NCBI GenBank assembly: GCA_029267795.1
Contig: JAJUHR010000024.1
Span: 1 to 12,235, forward strand
From: Planctomycetota bacterium
GTDB lineage: Bacteria; Planctomycetota; Phycisphaerae; Phycisphaerales; Phycisphaeraceae
Length of the DNA stretch: 12,235 bases
Direction: 5' to 3'
Shown: positions 1 to 7,088 of the stretch, piece after piece
Numbering within the stretch: position 1 is the stretch's first letter
Layout of the letters: every line of letters starts with the position of its first letter
The notes under the pieces: generated by a model
Told to the model about the DNA's origin: nothing
The model's input: the letters and a program-made list of their open reading frames with translations, nothing else
Databases searched by the model: none
Made by a program: the position numbers and the translations under genes

Positions 1-20
1 ACGTTGTCGCGATCGTCACC

Positions 21-55
21 GAAATAGAAACAGTCCTCCCTTGTGGGGAAGACTG
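21..55 (-). terminator. Possible rho-independent terminator downstream of the TPR gene
   Basis: Bases 31-55 form an imperfect hairpin: CAGTC pairs with GACTG and TCCC with GGGA around a C/A mismatch, with a 5-base loop. On the minus strand the stem is followed by TTTCTATTTC, a moderately U-rich tail. It lies about 155 bases past the TPR stop codon, so it could end the secretin-TPR transcript. The tail is interrupted, hence modest confidence. The rest of 1-210 shows no convincing gene, only a GC-rich hairpin at 168-185. Confidence 0.4.
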
Positions 56-210
56 TCGTGGATATTGGGCTGATTCTCGATCAAGTGCTTCTCCCCGCCT
101 GCCGTGCTCCGTCCCTACCGGCACAACCCGGGGCGGTCACGCCTGGGCCCGGCATGTCTCCCGTCGAGCCGCCCCGAGGGGAGGCCGCGGGGTGCCCAAG
201 CCGCCCCTCA

Positions 211-1419
211 TCAGGGTTGTGGCGCCAGGCGAGCCAGCAGCCGCTGGGCGTACACGTCGTCGGGCTGACGTCGCGCGGCCTCGGCGTACGCCGCCTCGGC
301 TTCCTCGTAACGTCCGCTCGCTTCCAAGGCGATGCCCCGCAGGATCAACGGCTCGGTGCTTTTCGCGGGGGCCAGCGCCGCGGCGCGGTCGAGCATCTCC
401 AAGGCTTCGGCGTTTTGTCCCCGCTTCTGCAGCACGAGCCCCGCGAGCAGGTACCCTTCGTGTCGATTCGGCGCCAGAGCGCGGACCCGCTGAGAGATCA
501 GCAGGGCCCCGGGCTGGTCGTCCGAAAGCCAGGCGATCTCGGCGAGCTTGATCCACGACTCGACGTCGTTCGGGTCGGTGCGGACGAGCTTCATGCATAG
601 CGCCCTGGCGTCGTCGGTCCTGCCGGAGGCGAAGTAGGCCGTGGCGAGCGAGCGCTTCAGGTCGTTGCGCTGCAGCAGTTCGGGGTCGTTGGTGAGCCGC
701 TCGAGGATCCGGATCGCCTGGTCTGTCTGGCCGCTGGCCAGTTGTGCCGAGGCCAATTCCTCGAGGGTCTTCGGGTCATCGGGTTGAAGCAGGAGCGCTT
801 GCTGGAAGTAATCGGCCGCCCGGTCGTACTCGTGCCGCATCAGGTGCATGTGCGCCACCGCCAGGCGGATCGCCGCGTTCTGGTCGAAGTAGGTCAGCTT
901 GTCTTCGAGCAGGGCCATGGCGTCGTCGATTTGTTCCAGCTCGACCATCATCTCGGCGCGGGCCAGGAGAAACGCGACGTTGTCGGGCTGGAGCTCGTAC
1001 GCTTTGGTGTACCGGGCCAGGGCGGTCTCGTACCGCGACCACCGCTGCAGGACCACGCCTTGGTAGTAGTACGCCGGGGCCAGGTTGGCATCGAGCTCGA
1101 TGGCCTTGTCCAGCCGGTGGTAAGCGCGTTCCAGCTGGCCCCGCTCCAAGGCGACGCGGCCCGAGAGCAGGTGCAGCGTCGGGATCTCGCTGTCGATGGC
1201 GATCGCCTGGACGAGGGTGCGTTCGGCCTGATCCAGGTCGCCGGCGTCGAACTGCTGCTGGGCCATCTGCAGGACCGTCCCGGCGCGGAGTTCGCTCCAC
1301 CGCTTGTTGGCCGCGTTGACGTGCTCTTCGTGGCTGGGGGAGGTGGTCTTGCAACCCACCAAGCCCGTGAGCATCAAACCTGTCACCGCTGCGAAGGCAG
1401 CCCGAATGTGCGCATGCAT
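211..1419 (-). CDS. TPR-repeat lipoprotein, possible secretin pilotin or assembly factor
   Basis: 402 residues from the ATG at 1419. An AAGGAGGT ribosome site (1427-1434) sits 7 bases upstream, which fixes this start although the frame stays open to 1512. Residues 1-23 form a lipoprotein signal: a basic and hydrophobic stretch ending in the lipobox L-V-G-C23, so the mature protein should be lipid-anchored. From about residue 43 to the end there are roughly ten degenerate TPR units with the usual A/G/Y/A and closing D/P pattern (for example AYYYQGVVLQ near 116 and ALEASGRYEEAEAAYAEAAR near 364-383). It lies 97 bases downstream of the secretin gene on the same strand, likely in one transcript. 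TPR lipoproteins of the PilF/PilW type are pilotins for type IV pilus secretins; that role here is inferred from context. It is longer than PilF, so it may instead be a general periplasmic scaffold. Confidence 0.9.
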   Translation of the reverse strand: MHAHIRAAFAAVTGLMLTGLVGCKTTSPSHEEHVNAANKRWSELRAGTVLQMAQQQFDAGDLDQAERTLVQAIAIDSEIPTLHLLSGRVALERGQLERAYHRLDKAIELDANLAPAYYYQGVVLQRWSRYETALARYTKAYELQPDNVAFLLARAEMMVELEQIDDAMALLEDKLTYFDQNAAIRLAVAHMHLMRHEYDRAADYFQQALLLQPDDPKTLEELASAQLASGQTDQAIRILERLTNDPELLQRNDLKRSLATAYFASGRTDDARALCMKLVRTDPNDVESWIKLAEIAWLSDDQPGALLISQRVRALAPNRHEGYLLAGLVLQKRGQNAEALEMLDRAAALAPAKSTEPLILRGIALEASGRYEEAEAAYAEAARRQPDDVYAQRLLARLAPQP

Positions 1420-1516
1420 CAAAGTAACCTCCTTGCGCGATTCAACCGGACGCTTCCCCTCCACGGAAACGGTTCCCCTAGCCGGGTCGATGCGGGCCTG
1501 GACCCGCGTCACGTCA

Positions 1517-4261
1517 TTACTCGGTCGGCTCCCCGCCCTCGCCCCCGGAACCCCCGGAGCCCCCGGAAGTCGCGGACCCTTCGGGAGTCGTGGGACCGCC
1601 GGAAGTCTCCTGCTCGCCCTGAGGGTCGGGCTGCTGCCACTGGTCGATCGCCTGGAGCACGTCCACGATCGGCGTCACCCGCTGCTGACCAACTCCGGAG
1701 CCCGGCTCGTCGTCCTGGGGCTCCGGGGCAGCGGCGTGGGTCTCGACCGCGGGGGCGATGGGCTCGGTGGCTGGTGCGGCTGGAGCCTCGCTTGATTCAG
1801 GTTGAACCCCCCGACCGCGGGCCCGTGCGACGCGGCGGTTCCAATGACCGCTGGTGGAGCCCCCGGTGCTTTGGGGTTGGGCCTGCTGCCCGCTGCTCGG
1901 GATCGCTTCGGGCGTGGTCGAGAAAGCCTGCGGCTGGTCGTTCACCCGGCCGGCCGGCTCAGCCGGCTCTACCGGAGATTCCTCGAAGGCTGGAGGCTCG
2001 GTACTGCCGGGCTGCGGCTCATCGGTCACGGATTGGACGGGCTCTGGCTGACCCGAGGGTTGGTTGTCCGAGGTGGGCTCGGCGGTCGGACTGGTTTCGA
2101 TTTCGCTGGGTTGTTCTTCAACGACGATCTCATCGAACCGGCTCTCCATCACGATGGGCTGGGGCTCAGAGCCCCTGGATGCTCGCGGGGAATGAGGATC
2201 ATTGGGCCCGGGGGCTGGCTCGGCAGAGGCTGATTGATGGGCGGTTTGCCCTTGCTGCGCCCCCTGCTCCTGATCCTGCGGCGAGGTCACCGAGGTGTGC
2301 GAGTCAACGGGCTGGCCTGAAGCTGCGGGGTGGTCCCCTTCGGGGTGCTGCCCCGGCGTGGCACCGGGACGCTGTGTGCGTTGGGCTTGCCCCCGAGCGC
2401 TGTCGGCGGGATACGGTTTGGAAAGCTGCTGCTCGAAGATGTCGTGGAGCGAATCCTTGAGCATGCTGCGGTGTTGCCAGGGGGTCCGCTCGCCGGTGAT
2501 CTCCTCCTTCAGCCGCTGGGCTTCGAAGTTGATCGGGTCCAGGTAGAGCGCCAGGTTCACCGACCACAGGGCCTTGTCGTCGTCGCCCTCCTGGCGGTGC
2601 TTGATCGCGTCGCGGAGGTGCCCTGCGGTCAGCTTCGTGCGTGACCAGGGCAGCAAGCCCTCGCGGGCGCCGATCCGGGCGAGCTCGATGTCGTCCTTGG
2701 CCCGTTCCCCGGCTGCGTACAGCTGCGAATCCTTCATGACGGTCGGCGTGATCAGGAAGATCACCTCCGAACGCTCCACGTTGTCGTCCCGACCCTTGAA
2801 GCCGCCGCCCAGCAGTGGGATGTCGCCCATGAATGGGACCTGGTTGCGCTCGATCGTAGTGTCTTCCTTAAACAACCCGCCGAGCACGACGGTCTGACCG
2901 CTGCGGACCAGCACGTTGGTGGTCAGGCGCTGCGTGGTCTCGTTGGGGATCACCAGGCCTTGGACTGCGCGTGTGTCGCCGTCCGAGACCTCCGGGTTCA
3001 GCTCCAGGCGGATGAAGCCGTCATCGCTGACGAACGGCCGCACGGCCAGCTGGGTGCCGACCTCGAGGAACTCGACGGTCTGGGTGGCTGCCGACTCGGT
3101 CTGGGTGGTGCTGATGTAGCCGAGGCGACCGCCGACCAGCAGCTCGGCCCGCTGGCGGTTGAGCACGAGGAGCTTGGGGTTGGCCACGACGGTGGTGTCG
3201 GTGACGCGGTCCAGGGCCCGCAGGAAGGCGTTGACGTGGTCGGAGACGAACCCGAGCTTCACGCCCGACTCGCCGCTGACGGTGTTGCCGACCGTCGTCT
3301 GCCCGGTGGCTCCCTGGCCGACCGCGGCGACGGGGCCGACGTCCTCACGGATCGCGTCGCCGGTTGCGGGGTCGATGATGTCCCACTTGCCGGTCTGCAG
3401 CGTGTCGGTCGCGTTGAGCGGGTTGATATAGCTGCTCATGCTGTGGTCGATCACGAGGCTGATGTCCACGCCCAGGGCGTTGTCTTCGTTCAGGCGGGCC
3501 TCGAGCACGGTGGCCTCGATGAGGACCTGCTTCGGCCGCACGTCCAGCTCTGCCAGGGCGGAGACGATCTCCGCGACGTTTTCGGGGTAGTCGTGGATGA
3601 CGAGGGTGTCGCTGTCGGCGAAGCTGTTGCCCCCGCCATCAGAGGCGGTGGGGATGAACCCGGCGGGGGTTTCGGCGCTGACGGAGATTGAGCCGGAAGA
3701 CGAGAGGAGCGGGGTGACGAACGCCGAGGCGTCGGCGGCGCTGATGTAGTTCAGCCGCACCACCCGGCGGGTCATCTTGCGCTCGGATTCTTCCAGGGCC
3801 TTGAGCTCCGAGGCGGTGTAGACGTAGATGAAGTTGCCCTTTTCCCGGTAAGCCAGGCCGTTGGGGTGCAGGATGGCGTCCAGGGCCTCGTAGAAGTCCA
3901 CGCTGTAGAGGTCGGCGGAGATCATCCCGCCGACGTTGCGGCTGGCGATGATGTTCCGCTGGGATTGGATGCTCAACAGTTGGAGCACCCTGGACAGTTC
4001 GATGTCCTTCACGTGCAGGTCGATCTGTCCGAACGACCCGACGCTGACGCTCTGGCCCGCGGGGATGGGCTCGGCTTCGGGCTGAGCCGGGGCGGCCCCC
4101 TGGCCGGGTTGATTGAGCAGGCCGCCAAAGAAGCCGCCGCCCTGCTGCTGTGGCTGAGACTGAGGCGGGGCCCCTTCGTCGGCGAGCGCGGCGGGGCAAG
4201 AGAGCCAAGCGATCGTACCCATCAACACCACCCCAATGGATTTGAGCGTTCCCTGGAACAT
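1517..4261 (-). CDS. Secretin (GspD/PilQ family) with a ~300-residue disordered C-terminal tail
   Basis: 914 residues from the ATG at 4261. Forms the outer-membrane channel of a type II secretion or type IV pilus-like system. Residues 1-27 are a signal peptide ending ALA before D28. A Gln/Pro/Gly linker follows, then an N0/STN-like domain (about 78-150), an N1-like domain (about 165-240), and the secretin core (about 245-510) with VVLGGLF (458-464) and the signature VPFMGDIPLLG (475-485). Residues 545-590 resemble a short TPR-like helical pair. From about 619 to 914 the protein is low-complexity, rich in Pro, Glu, Gln, Ser and Gly, ending in a Gly/Ser/Glu run. Start choice: AAGGAG lies 6 bases before 4261. 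An in-frame ATG at 4300 also has a GGGGAGG site 7 bases upstream and would add 13 basic residues. No neighbouring GspC or ATPase gene separates a secretion role from a pilus role. Confidence 0.93.
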   Translation of the reverse strand: MFQGTLKSIGVVLMGTIAWLSCPAALADEGAPPQSQPQQQGGGFFGGLLNQPGQGAAPAQPEAEPIPAGQSVSVGSFGQIDLHVKDIELSRVLQLLSIQSQRNIIASRNVGGMISADLYSVDFYEALDAILHPNGLAYREKGNFIYVYTASELKALEESERKMTRRVVRLNYISAADASAFVTPLLSSSGSISVSAETPAGFIPTASDGGGNSFADSDTLVIHDYPENVAEIVSALAELDVRPKQVLIEATVLEARLNEDNALGVDISLVIDHSMSSYINPLNATDTLQTGKWDIIDPATGDAIREDVGPVAAVGQGATGQTTVGNTVSGESGVKLGFVSDHVNAFLRALDRVTDTTVVANPKLLVLNRQRAELLVGGRLGYISTTQTESAATQTVEFLEVGTQLAVRPFVSDDGFIRLELNPEVSDGDTRAVQGLVIPNETTQRLTTNVLVRSGQTVVLGGLFKEDTTIERNQVPFMGDIPLLGGGFKGRDDNVERSEVIFLITPTVMKDSQLYAAGERAKDDIELARIGAREGLLPWSRTKLTAGHLRDAIKHRQEGDDDKALWSVNLALYLDPINFEAQRLKEEITGERTPWQHRSMLKDSLHDIFEQQLSKPYPADSARGQAQRTQRPGATPGQHPEGDHPAASGQPVDSHTSVTSPQDQEQGAQQGQTAHQSASAEPAPGPNDPHSPRASRGSEPQPIVMESRFDEIVVEEQPSEIETSPTAEPTSDNQPSGQPEPVQSVTDEPQPGSTEPPAFEESPVEPAEPAGRVNDQPQAFSTTPEAIPSSGQQAQPQSTGGSTSGHWNRRVARARGRGVQPESSEAPAAPATEPIAPAVETHAAAPEPQDDEPGSGVGQQRVTPIVDVLQAIDQWQQPDPQGEQETSGGPTTPEGSATSGGSGGSGGEGGEPTE

Positions 4262-4272
4262 CGTGGACTCCT

Positions 4273-4326
4273 TCGCGGTGCCTTCCCGCTTGCGTGTCAT
4301 GACCGTGCCTCCCCAATTGCGTGTCA
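4273..4326 (-). repeat. 27-bp tandem duplication carrying the alternative secretin start
   Basis: Read on the minus strand, two adjacent 27-base units begin TGACACGCAA and match at 21 of 27 positions by eye. Each contains a purine-rich GGG-N-AGG segment. The upstream unit provides the ribosome site and first bases of the alternative ATG at 4300; the downstream unit leads into the site for the preferred ATG at 4261. The units are in frame, giving related nonapeptides (VTRNWGGTV and MTRKREGTA) if translated. Confidence 0.75.
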
Positions 4327-4530
4327 CCGGCTGTGTACTCCTTCGATTTCGGTCTGGCTGTGTGTCCGCGGTCACCGGTTACCCGCGGCCGCTGCGACCG
4401 GCCCACCGTGCGAGCGGGCCTGAAGCAAGCCTGCTGCCCGTGTGACTGGGGCGGGGTCGTTCGCGAAAATCCAACGACCGCTGGGGTGAACGCCGCGGCT
4501 GCGCCCTTGTCAAGCCGGCGCGAGCGGCTT

Positions 4531-4565
4531 GTTGTGTGTTTTCATCGGCCAGAGCGGCACACAAC
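4531..4565. repeat. 8-bp inverted repeat in the secretin upstream region
   Basis: GTTGTGTG (4531-4538) and CACACAAC (4558-4565) are perfect inverted copies separated by 19 bases. There is no U-run on either side, so a simple terminator is unlikely. About 270 bases upstream of the secretin start, it could be an operator or part of a structured leader. Function unknown. Confidence 0.5.
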
Positions 4566-4762
4566 TTTCCAACGTCTTAACCGGTACTTACGATTCGCAG
4601 CGAAAAGGCAGGCTGGAATGCTGCGAACGAGGCGCGGCGATCGCGCCCGGGCCGTTATCGCGACCGAGGGCTCAGGGGAGCGAAAAGAGGTAACTGGGAT
4701 GGGACGTGCTGTGAGCCGCTCGCGGCTGAGCACGCGAGGTCATCCGGCAGGTCGTGGGCCCG

Positions 4763-4984
4763 TCAATGAGCCGGGGATTCGCGATCGGCGGGAACCGCCG
4801 ATCCGTCGGGGTGGGATTGCGAGGGGGGTGCCTGAGCGGCCTGCCTGGCGGGCCGAGCGACCGCGGTCTGCGGCACCTCCTGCAACAGGCGGAGCTTGGC
4901 CCAGATCAACATCCCAGCCACGATGGCCAGCGTGGTTGCCATCAAGATCGCCGATCGTCTGCTGCGGAGTCGCTTGGATGTCAT
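4763..4984 (-). CDS. Small single-span membrane protein of unknown function in the pseudopilin cluster
   Basis: 73 residues from the ATG at 4984; a GTG at 5017 would add 11. The N-terminus is strongly basic (KRLRSRR, residues 4-10), then about 20 hydrophobic residues (AILMATTLAIVAGMLIWAKL) form one membrane span, most likely N-in. The C-terminal part is Ala/Pro/Gln/Ser-rich and probably disordered in the periplasm. No family recognised. It is 138 bases downstream of gspH on the same strand, so it is probably read with it. No strong ribosome site is seen before either start. The clear positive-inside membrane pattern is the main argument that the gene is real. Confidence 0.6.
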   Translation of the reverse strand: MTSKRLRSRRSAILMATTLAIVAGMLIWAKLRLLQEVPQTAVARPARQAAQAPPSQSHPDGSAVPADRESPAH

Positions 4985-5122
4985 CGCTTCGTATCCGTGT
5001 GTTCCACGACGCGGCACCGGAGGCTCAACCCACCAGCCCGCTGGATCGACTGGGTCTTGTTGCCCGGGGGTGCTTTCACGGGCTGATCGTGTCGACCTTG
5101 GCCGCCCCCCCGCGCCGCTCGA

Positions 5123-5647
5123 TCAGGGCCCGGCGGCCACGGCGGTGATCGAGATGCGTCCCGTGAACGGCGCCACGCTGATCCGGTAGCGGAAACTGCC
5201 GAAGACCAGGTCGACGCTGCCTCCTTCGACGGGCGAGCCGAGCGCATCGAACTCCAGGTAGGCTTGACCGCCGAAATTGGGGTTTTCGAGGGTCACGCCC
5301 TCGAACCGGCTGTCGTTGCCGATATTGACGACGTAGTTGCCGGCGCCCTCGGCGTAGTTGGCCATCCAAGTGGCGCCGATGACGTTGCCGTTCCCATCGG
5401 TCAGCGAATAGAGGTTGTCGGCCTGATCGAAGACGACCCGGCGGGTGGCCTGTTGCGCCACGGCCTCGTTCTGAGCAACGACGATGTCCGCGATCGTCAT
5501 GCGGACCGCGGCCTGCACACCCAGCGTGCCGGCGCGGAGCAGGTGCGGGACGATGAGCGCTCCGGCGATGCCGATGATCACGACCGTCACCAGCACTTCG
5601 ATCAGGGTGAACGCGTGACGCGCCTTGTGCGCTACCGCAGACCGCAT
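5123..5647 (-). CDS. GspH-type minor pseudopilin (prepilin-type N-terminus)
   Basis: 174 residues from the ATG at 5647, with GGGGAG 6 bases upstream. A minor pseudopilin of a type II secretion-like system, inserted in the inner membrane and incorporated near the pseudopilus tip. The leader is basic (residues 1-11), then the prepilin motif A12|FTLIEV with the conserved +5 Glu (E17) and a hydrophobic helix to about residue 38. The C-terminal region is beta-rich, with GQAYLEFDALGSP near 127-139 and APFTGRI near 159-165, typical of the GspH/FimT fold. Position -1 of the cleavage site is Ala, not the usual Gly. It starts 22 bases after the preceding small membrane gene, so the two are very likely co-transcribed. 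FimT-like pilin is the main alternative name. Confidence 0.9.
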   Translation of the reverse strand: MRSAVAHKARHAFTLIEVLVTVVIIGIAGALIVPHLLRAGTLGVQAAVRMTIADIVVAQNEAVAQQATRRVVFDQADNLYSLTDGNGNVIGATWMANYAEGAGNYVVNIGNDSRFEGVTLENPNFGGQAYLEFDALGSPVEGGSVDLVFGSFRYRISVAPFTGRISITAVAAGP

Positions 5648-5669
5648 GGCTGCTCCCCGTCGGAAACGG

Positions 5670-5939
5670 TCACTTCCCGCCGTCGACCTGGACGCGGGCG
5701 CGACCCGTCCTGAACATGTTCGATAGGTCGTTGGTTTCCTGAACCAGCCGCTTGAGCAAGTCGATCATCTCCGCCCGTTGTTGTGCGGAGTTGGGGATGC
5801 CTGCGCCGCCCTCTTCGCCCCGGGCCGCCATGACCGACCTGTCCCACGTGGGCCCGCCGGTCCACATGGTCCAGAGGTTGAGCGTGAGCAGCACCGCCAA
5901 CACCGTTAACACCGCATTGAGATACCGCAAAGAACGCAT
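5670..5939 (-). CDS. Small membrane protein, conserved-looking, upstream of gspH
   Basis: 89 residues from the ATG at 5939, chosen because GGAAGGAG lies 8 bases upstream; upstream in-frame starts lack a ribosome site. Residues 1-6 are basic, residues 7-26 form one membrane span (NAVLTVLAVLLTLNLWTMW). A Gly-rich segment (about 40-49, ending in GIPN) follows, then an amphipathic helix (QQRAEMIDLLKRLVQETNDL, about 54-73) and a short basic tail with VRVQV-like strand (ARVQVDG). I do not recognise a named family, though the layout resembles small planctomycete proteins found near pseudopilins. With a 22-base gap to gspH it probably works in the same machine, perhaps as an inner-membrane platform partner. 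That role is inference. Confidence 0.78.
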   Translation of the reverse strand: MRSLRYLNAVLTVLAVLLTLNLWTMWTGGPTWDRSVMAARGEEGGAGIPNSAQQRAEMIDLLKRLVQETNDLSNMFRTGRARVQVDGGK

Positions 5940-5973
5940 GCCACGGCTCCTTCCTGGGTTCATCGGTCGCTCT

Positions 5974-6019
5974 TGCACAGGGTGCAACCGTCGACCGTTT
6001 TACGGTTACACCCTTTGCA
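5974..6019. repeat. Strong hairpin upstream of the small membrane gene and gspH
   Basis: Bases 5980-5990 and 6003-6013 form an 11-pair stem (GGGTGCAACCG with CGGTTACACCC, one C/A mismatch on the plus strand and a G-U pair on the minus strand). TGCA at 5974-5977 and 6016-6019 extends it. An inner ACCG/CGGT pairing competes with the main stem. The octamer CATCGGTC occurs on both sides (5961-5968 and 6018-6025). It ends about 35 bases before the start codon at 5939, so it would lie in the leader or operator of this operon. No known riboswitch class matched. Confidence 0.55.
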
Positions 6020-6290
6020 TCGGTCAGATCGATCGCCGACTTCGCAGCCGGGGGTGGGTTATCGGCCCGAAGCCGCGTCAGACGGCCTACCCCGTCGGTG
6101 TGGGCCCCGCGAACCCCTGTCCATCGGCCCCCTCGCAGACCCGCGGGGGGGCGATGCGCTGCGGATCGCGCGGTCACTAGCCCGAACGACCCGTCGAGCG
6201 ATCCTTGGAAGGGAGCGGTGCGCCTCGGGCGGGGTTAGATAGAGGCTCGGACAAAACAGAGCCGCCCCTTCCATCGACCTGTTGTTTTCC

Positions 6291-6330
6291 GCACACAGCA
6301 GCCTCACCTTCGGTTCGGCCGGTGTGTGGC
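6291..6330. repeat. Mosaic palindromic module 1 (CACACAGCAG type), copy 1
   Basis: GCACACAGCAGCCTCACCTT followed by a partly degraded return arm ending GGTGTGTGGC. It closely matches 8020-8060, where the return arm is intact. It lies just past the stop codon of the GspG-like gene. Confidence 0.75.
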
Positions 6331-6351
6331 ACCCTGTTTCGTGAGAGGCCC

Positions 6352-6888
6352 TTAATAGTCGAAGTACGGCGTGCCATCGAGGTCGCTGCCGTCCACGTTC
6401 GCGGCGATGGTCCCGGTGACCGGTTTGTAGACCCAGCCCTCCGAACCCCTGGGGGTCTGCGGGAAATGCTGATCGTCGGCGATGAAACGGATCGCCGAGC
6501 TGTTGTTCATCGGGTTCACGGGCATCGCTTCGAGATACGGGCCGTATTGGAAGTGCCTGTCCTTTGTCGGCGAGGTGTTGCCCGACTTGTCCGTGTACTG
6601 GGTGAGCTGGGCGACGAACGTCTCGTTGTTTGGAGGGGCGGCGTGGTTGGCGGGGGGATACCCCGGTGACAGCCCGCCGTGCTCGGCCCGGTAGACCAGG
6701 ATCTGGGTGCGCAGGTTCAGCAGCTTCGCCTTCAGGTCGTCTTCGCGGTTGGCGTTGGACGCTACCGTCAGTTGAGGGCCGACCAGCATGGCCAGGACCA
6801 CGAGGATGATCGCGACGATGATGACCTCGACGATGGCGAAGGCCCAGGGTGGGCGTTTGTTGTGATGAGCTGTGACGGCCCCTTGCAT
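6352..6888 (-). CDS. Divergent GspG-like pseudopilin
   Basis: 178 residues from the ATG at 6888, with AAGGTG 5 bases upstream; an ATG directly before it (6891) is also possible. Longer in-frame starts run through a 9-bp tandem repeat and are unlikely. Leader of 16 residues, then A16|FAIVEV with the conserved +5 Glu (E21) and a long hydrophobic helix to about 40. Next comes an alpha-helical spine (DDLKAKLLNLRTQILVYRAE, about 50-69), then FQYGPYLEAMPVNPMN (113-128), the motif shared with the neighbouring GspG. It carries a longer insertion (about 71-112) and a distinct C-terminus. Both -1 (Ala) and +2/+3 (AI for TL) depart from the consensus. A second, specialised pseudopilin subunit is the likely reading. 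Confidence 0.87.
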   Translation of the reverse strand: MQGAVTAHHNKRPPWAFAIVEVIIVAIILVVLAMLVGPQLTVASNANREDDLKAKLLNLRTQILVYRAEHGGLSPGYPPANHAAPPNNETFVAQLTQYTDKSGNTSPTKDRHFQYGPYLEAMPVNPMNNSSAIRFIADDQHFPQTPRGSEGWVYKPVTGTIAANVDGSDLDGTPYFDY

Positions 6889-6937
6889 CATGGCACCTTG
6901 GGTGTACCAGCTTGTGTTTCCGCTCGCGGCCCCGGCC

Positions 6938-6969
6938 CCCCGGATCCCCCGGATTCCCCGGATTCCCCG
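6938..6969. repeat. 9-bp tandem repeat CCCCGGATY
   Basis: About three and a half adjacent copies of CCCCGGATY between the two gspG-like genes, immediately upstream of the second. It reads as repeated Ile-Arg-Gly in the open minus frame, but this is probably non-coding leader. Confidence 0.75.
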
Positions 6970-7030
6970 TGCCCCCGGACCGATTTCTCGGATCCTGCGT
7001 GCCACCGGCGCTCGCCGCCGATCACGTCGT

Positions 7031-7070
7031 CAAAGAAAAGAGTCACCCCGGCGGTCAAGCCAGGGTGACT
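7031..7070 (-). terminator. Rho-independent terminator of gspG
   Basis: AGTCACCC (7041-7048) and GGGTGACT (7063-7070) are perfect inverted arms, extended inside by GGC/GCC. On the minus strand the stem is followed by CTTTTCTTTG. It begins 18 bases past the gspG stop codon. This is the clearest terminator in the window and implies that most transcription of the first pilin gene stops before the second. Confidence 0.85.
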
Positions 7071-7088
7071 GGGGTGTTAGGACTGAAG

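Larger units (their letters stand above)
4262..4762. other. Gene-free stretch upstream of the secretin gene
   Basis: About 500 bases with no convincing gene. The short minus-strand frames are Arg/Pro-rich and lack ribosome sites, and the long plus-strand frame across it is antisense to the downstream genes. It contains the tandem duplication at 4273-4326 and an inverted repeat at 4531-4565. Its length suggests the secretin-TPR pair has its own promoter and leader, but I cannot pick a convincing -35/-10 pair. Confidence 0.55.
5940..6351. other. Intergenic stretch between the two pseudopilin transcripts
   Basis: 412 bases without a believable gene. It holds the hairpin at 5974-6019 and a copy of the CACACAGCAG repeat at 6291-6330. 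The rest is GC-rich with no clear promoter or terminator. Minus-strand frames beginning in the repeat (near 6307) are Arg/Ser/Pro-rich and rejected as genes. Confidence 0.55.

Noticed and set aside
742..2460. 572-codon plus-strand open frame
   Set aside because: Antisense to the TPR gene and secretin tail; Arg/Pro-rich with no domain pattern.
4321..5148. 275-codon plus-strand open frame
   Set aside because: Arg-rich, no ribosome site or recognisable motif, and it overlaps the better supported membrane gene on the minus strand.
5974..6060. Possible c-di-GMP (GEMM) riboswitch, prompted by a GCAAAG segment on the minus strand
   Set aside because: The GNRA loop, its receptor and the second conserved stem are not visible.
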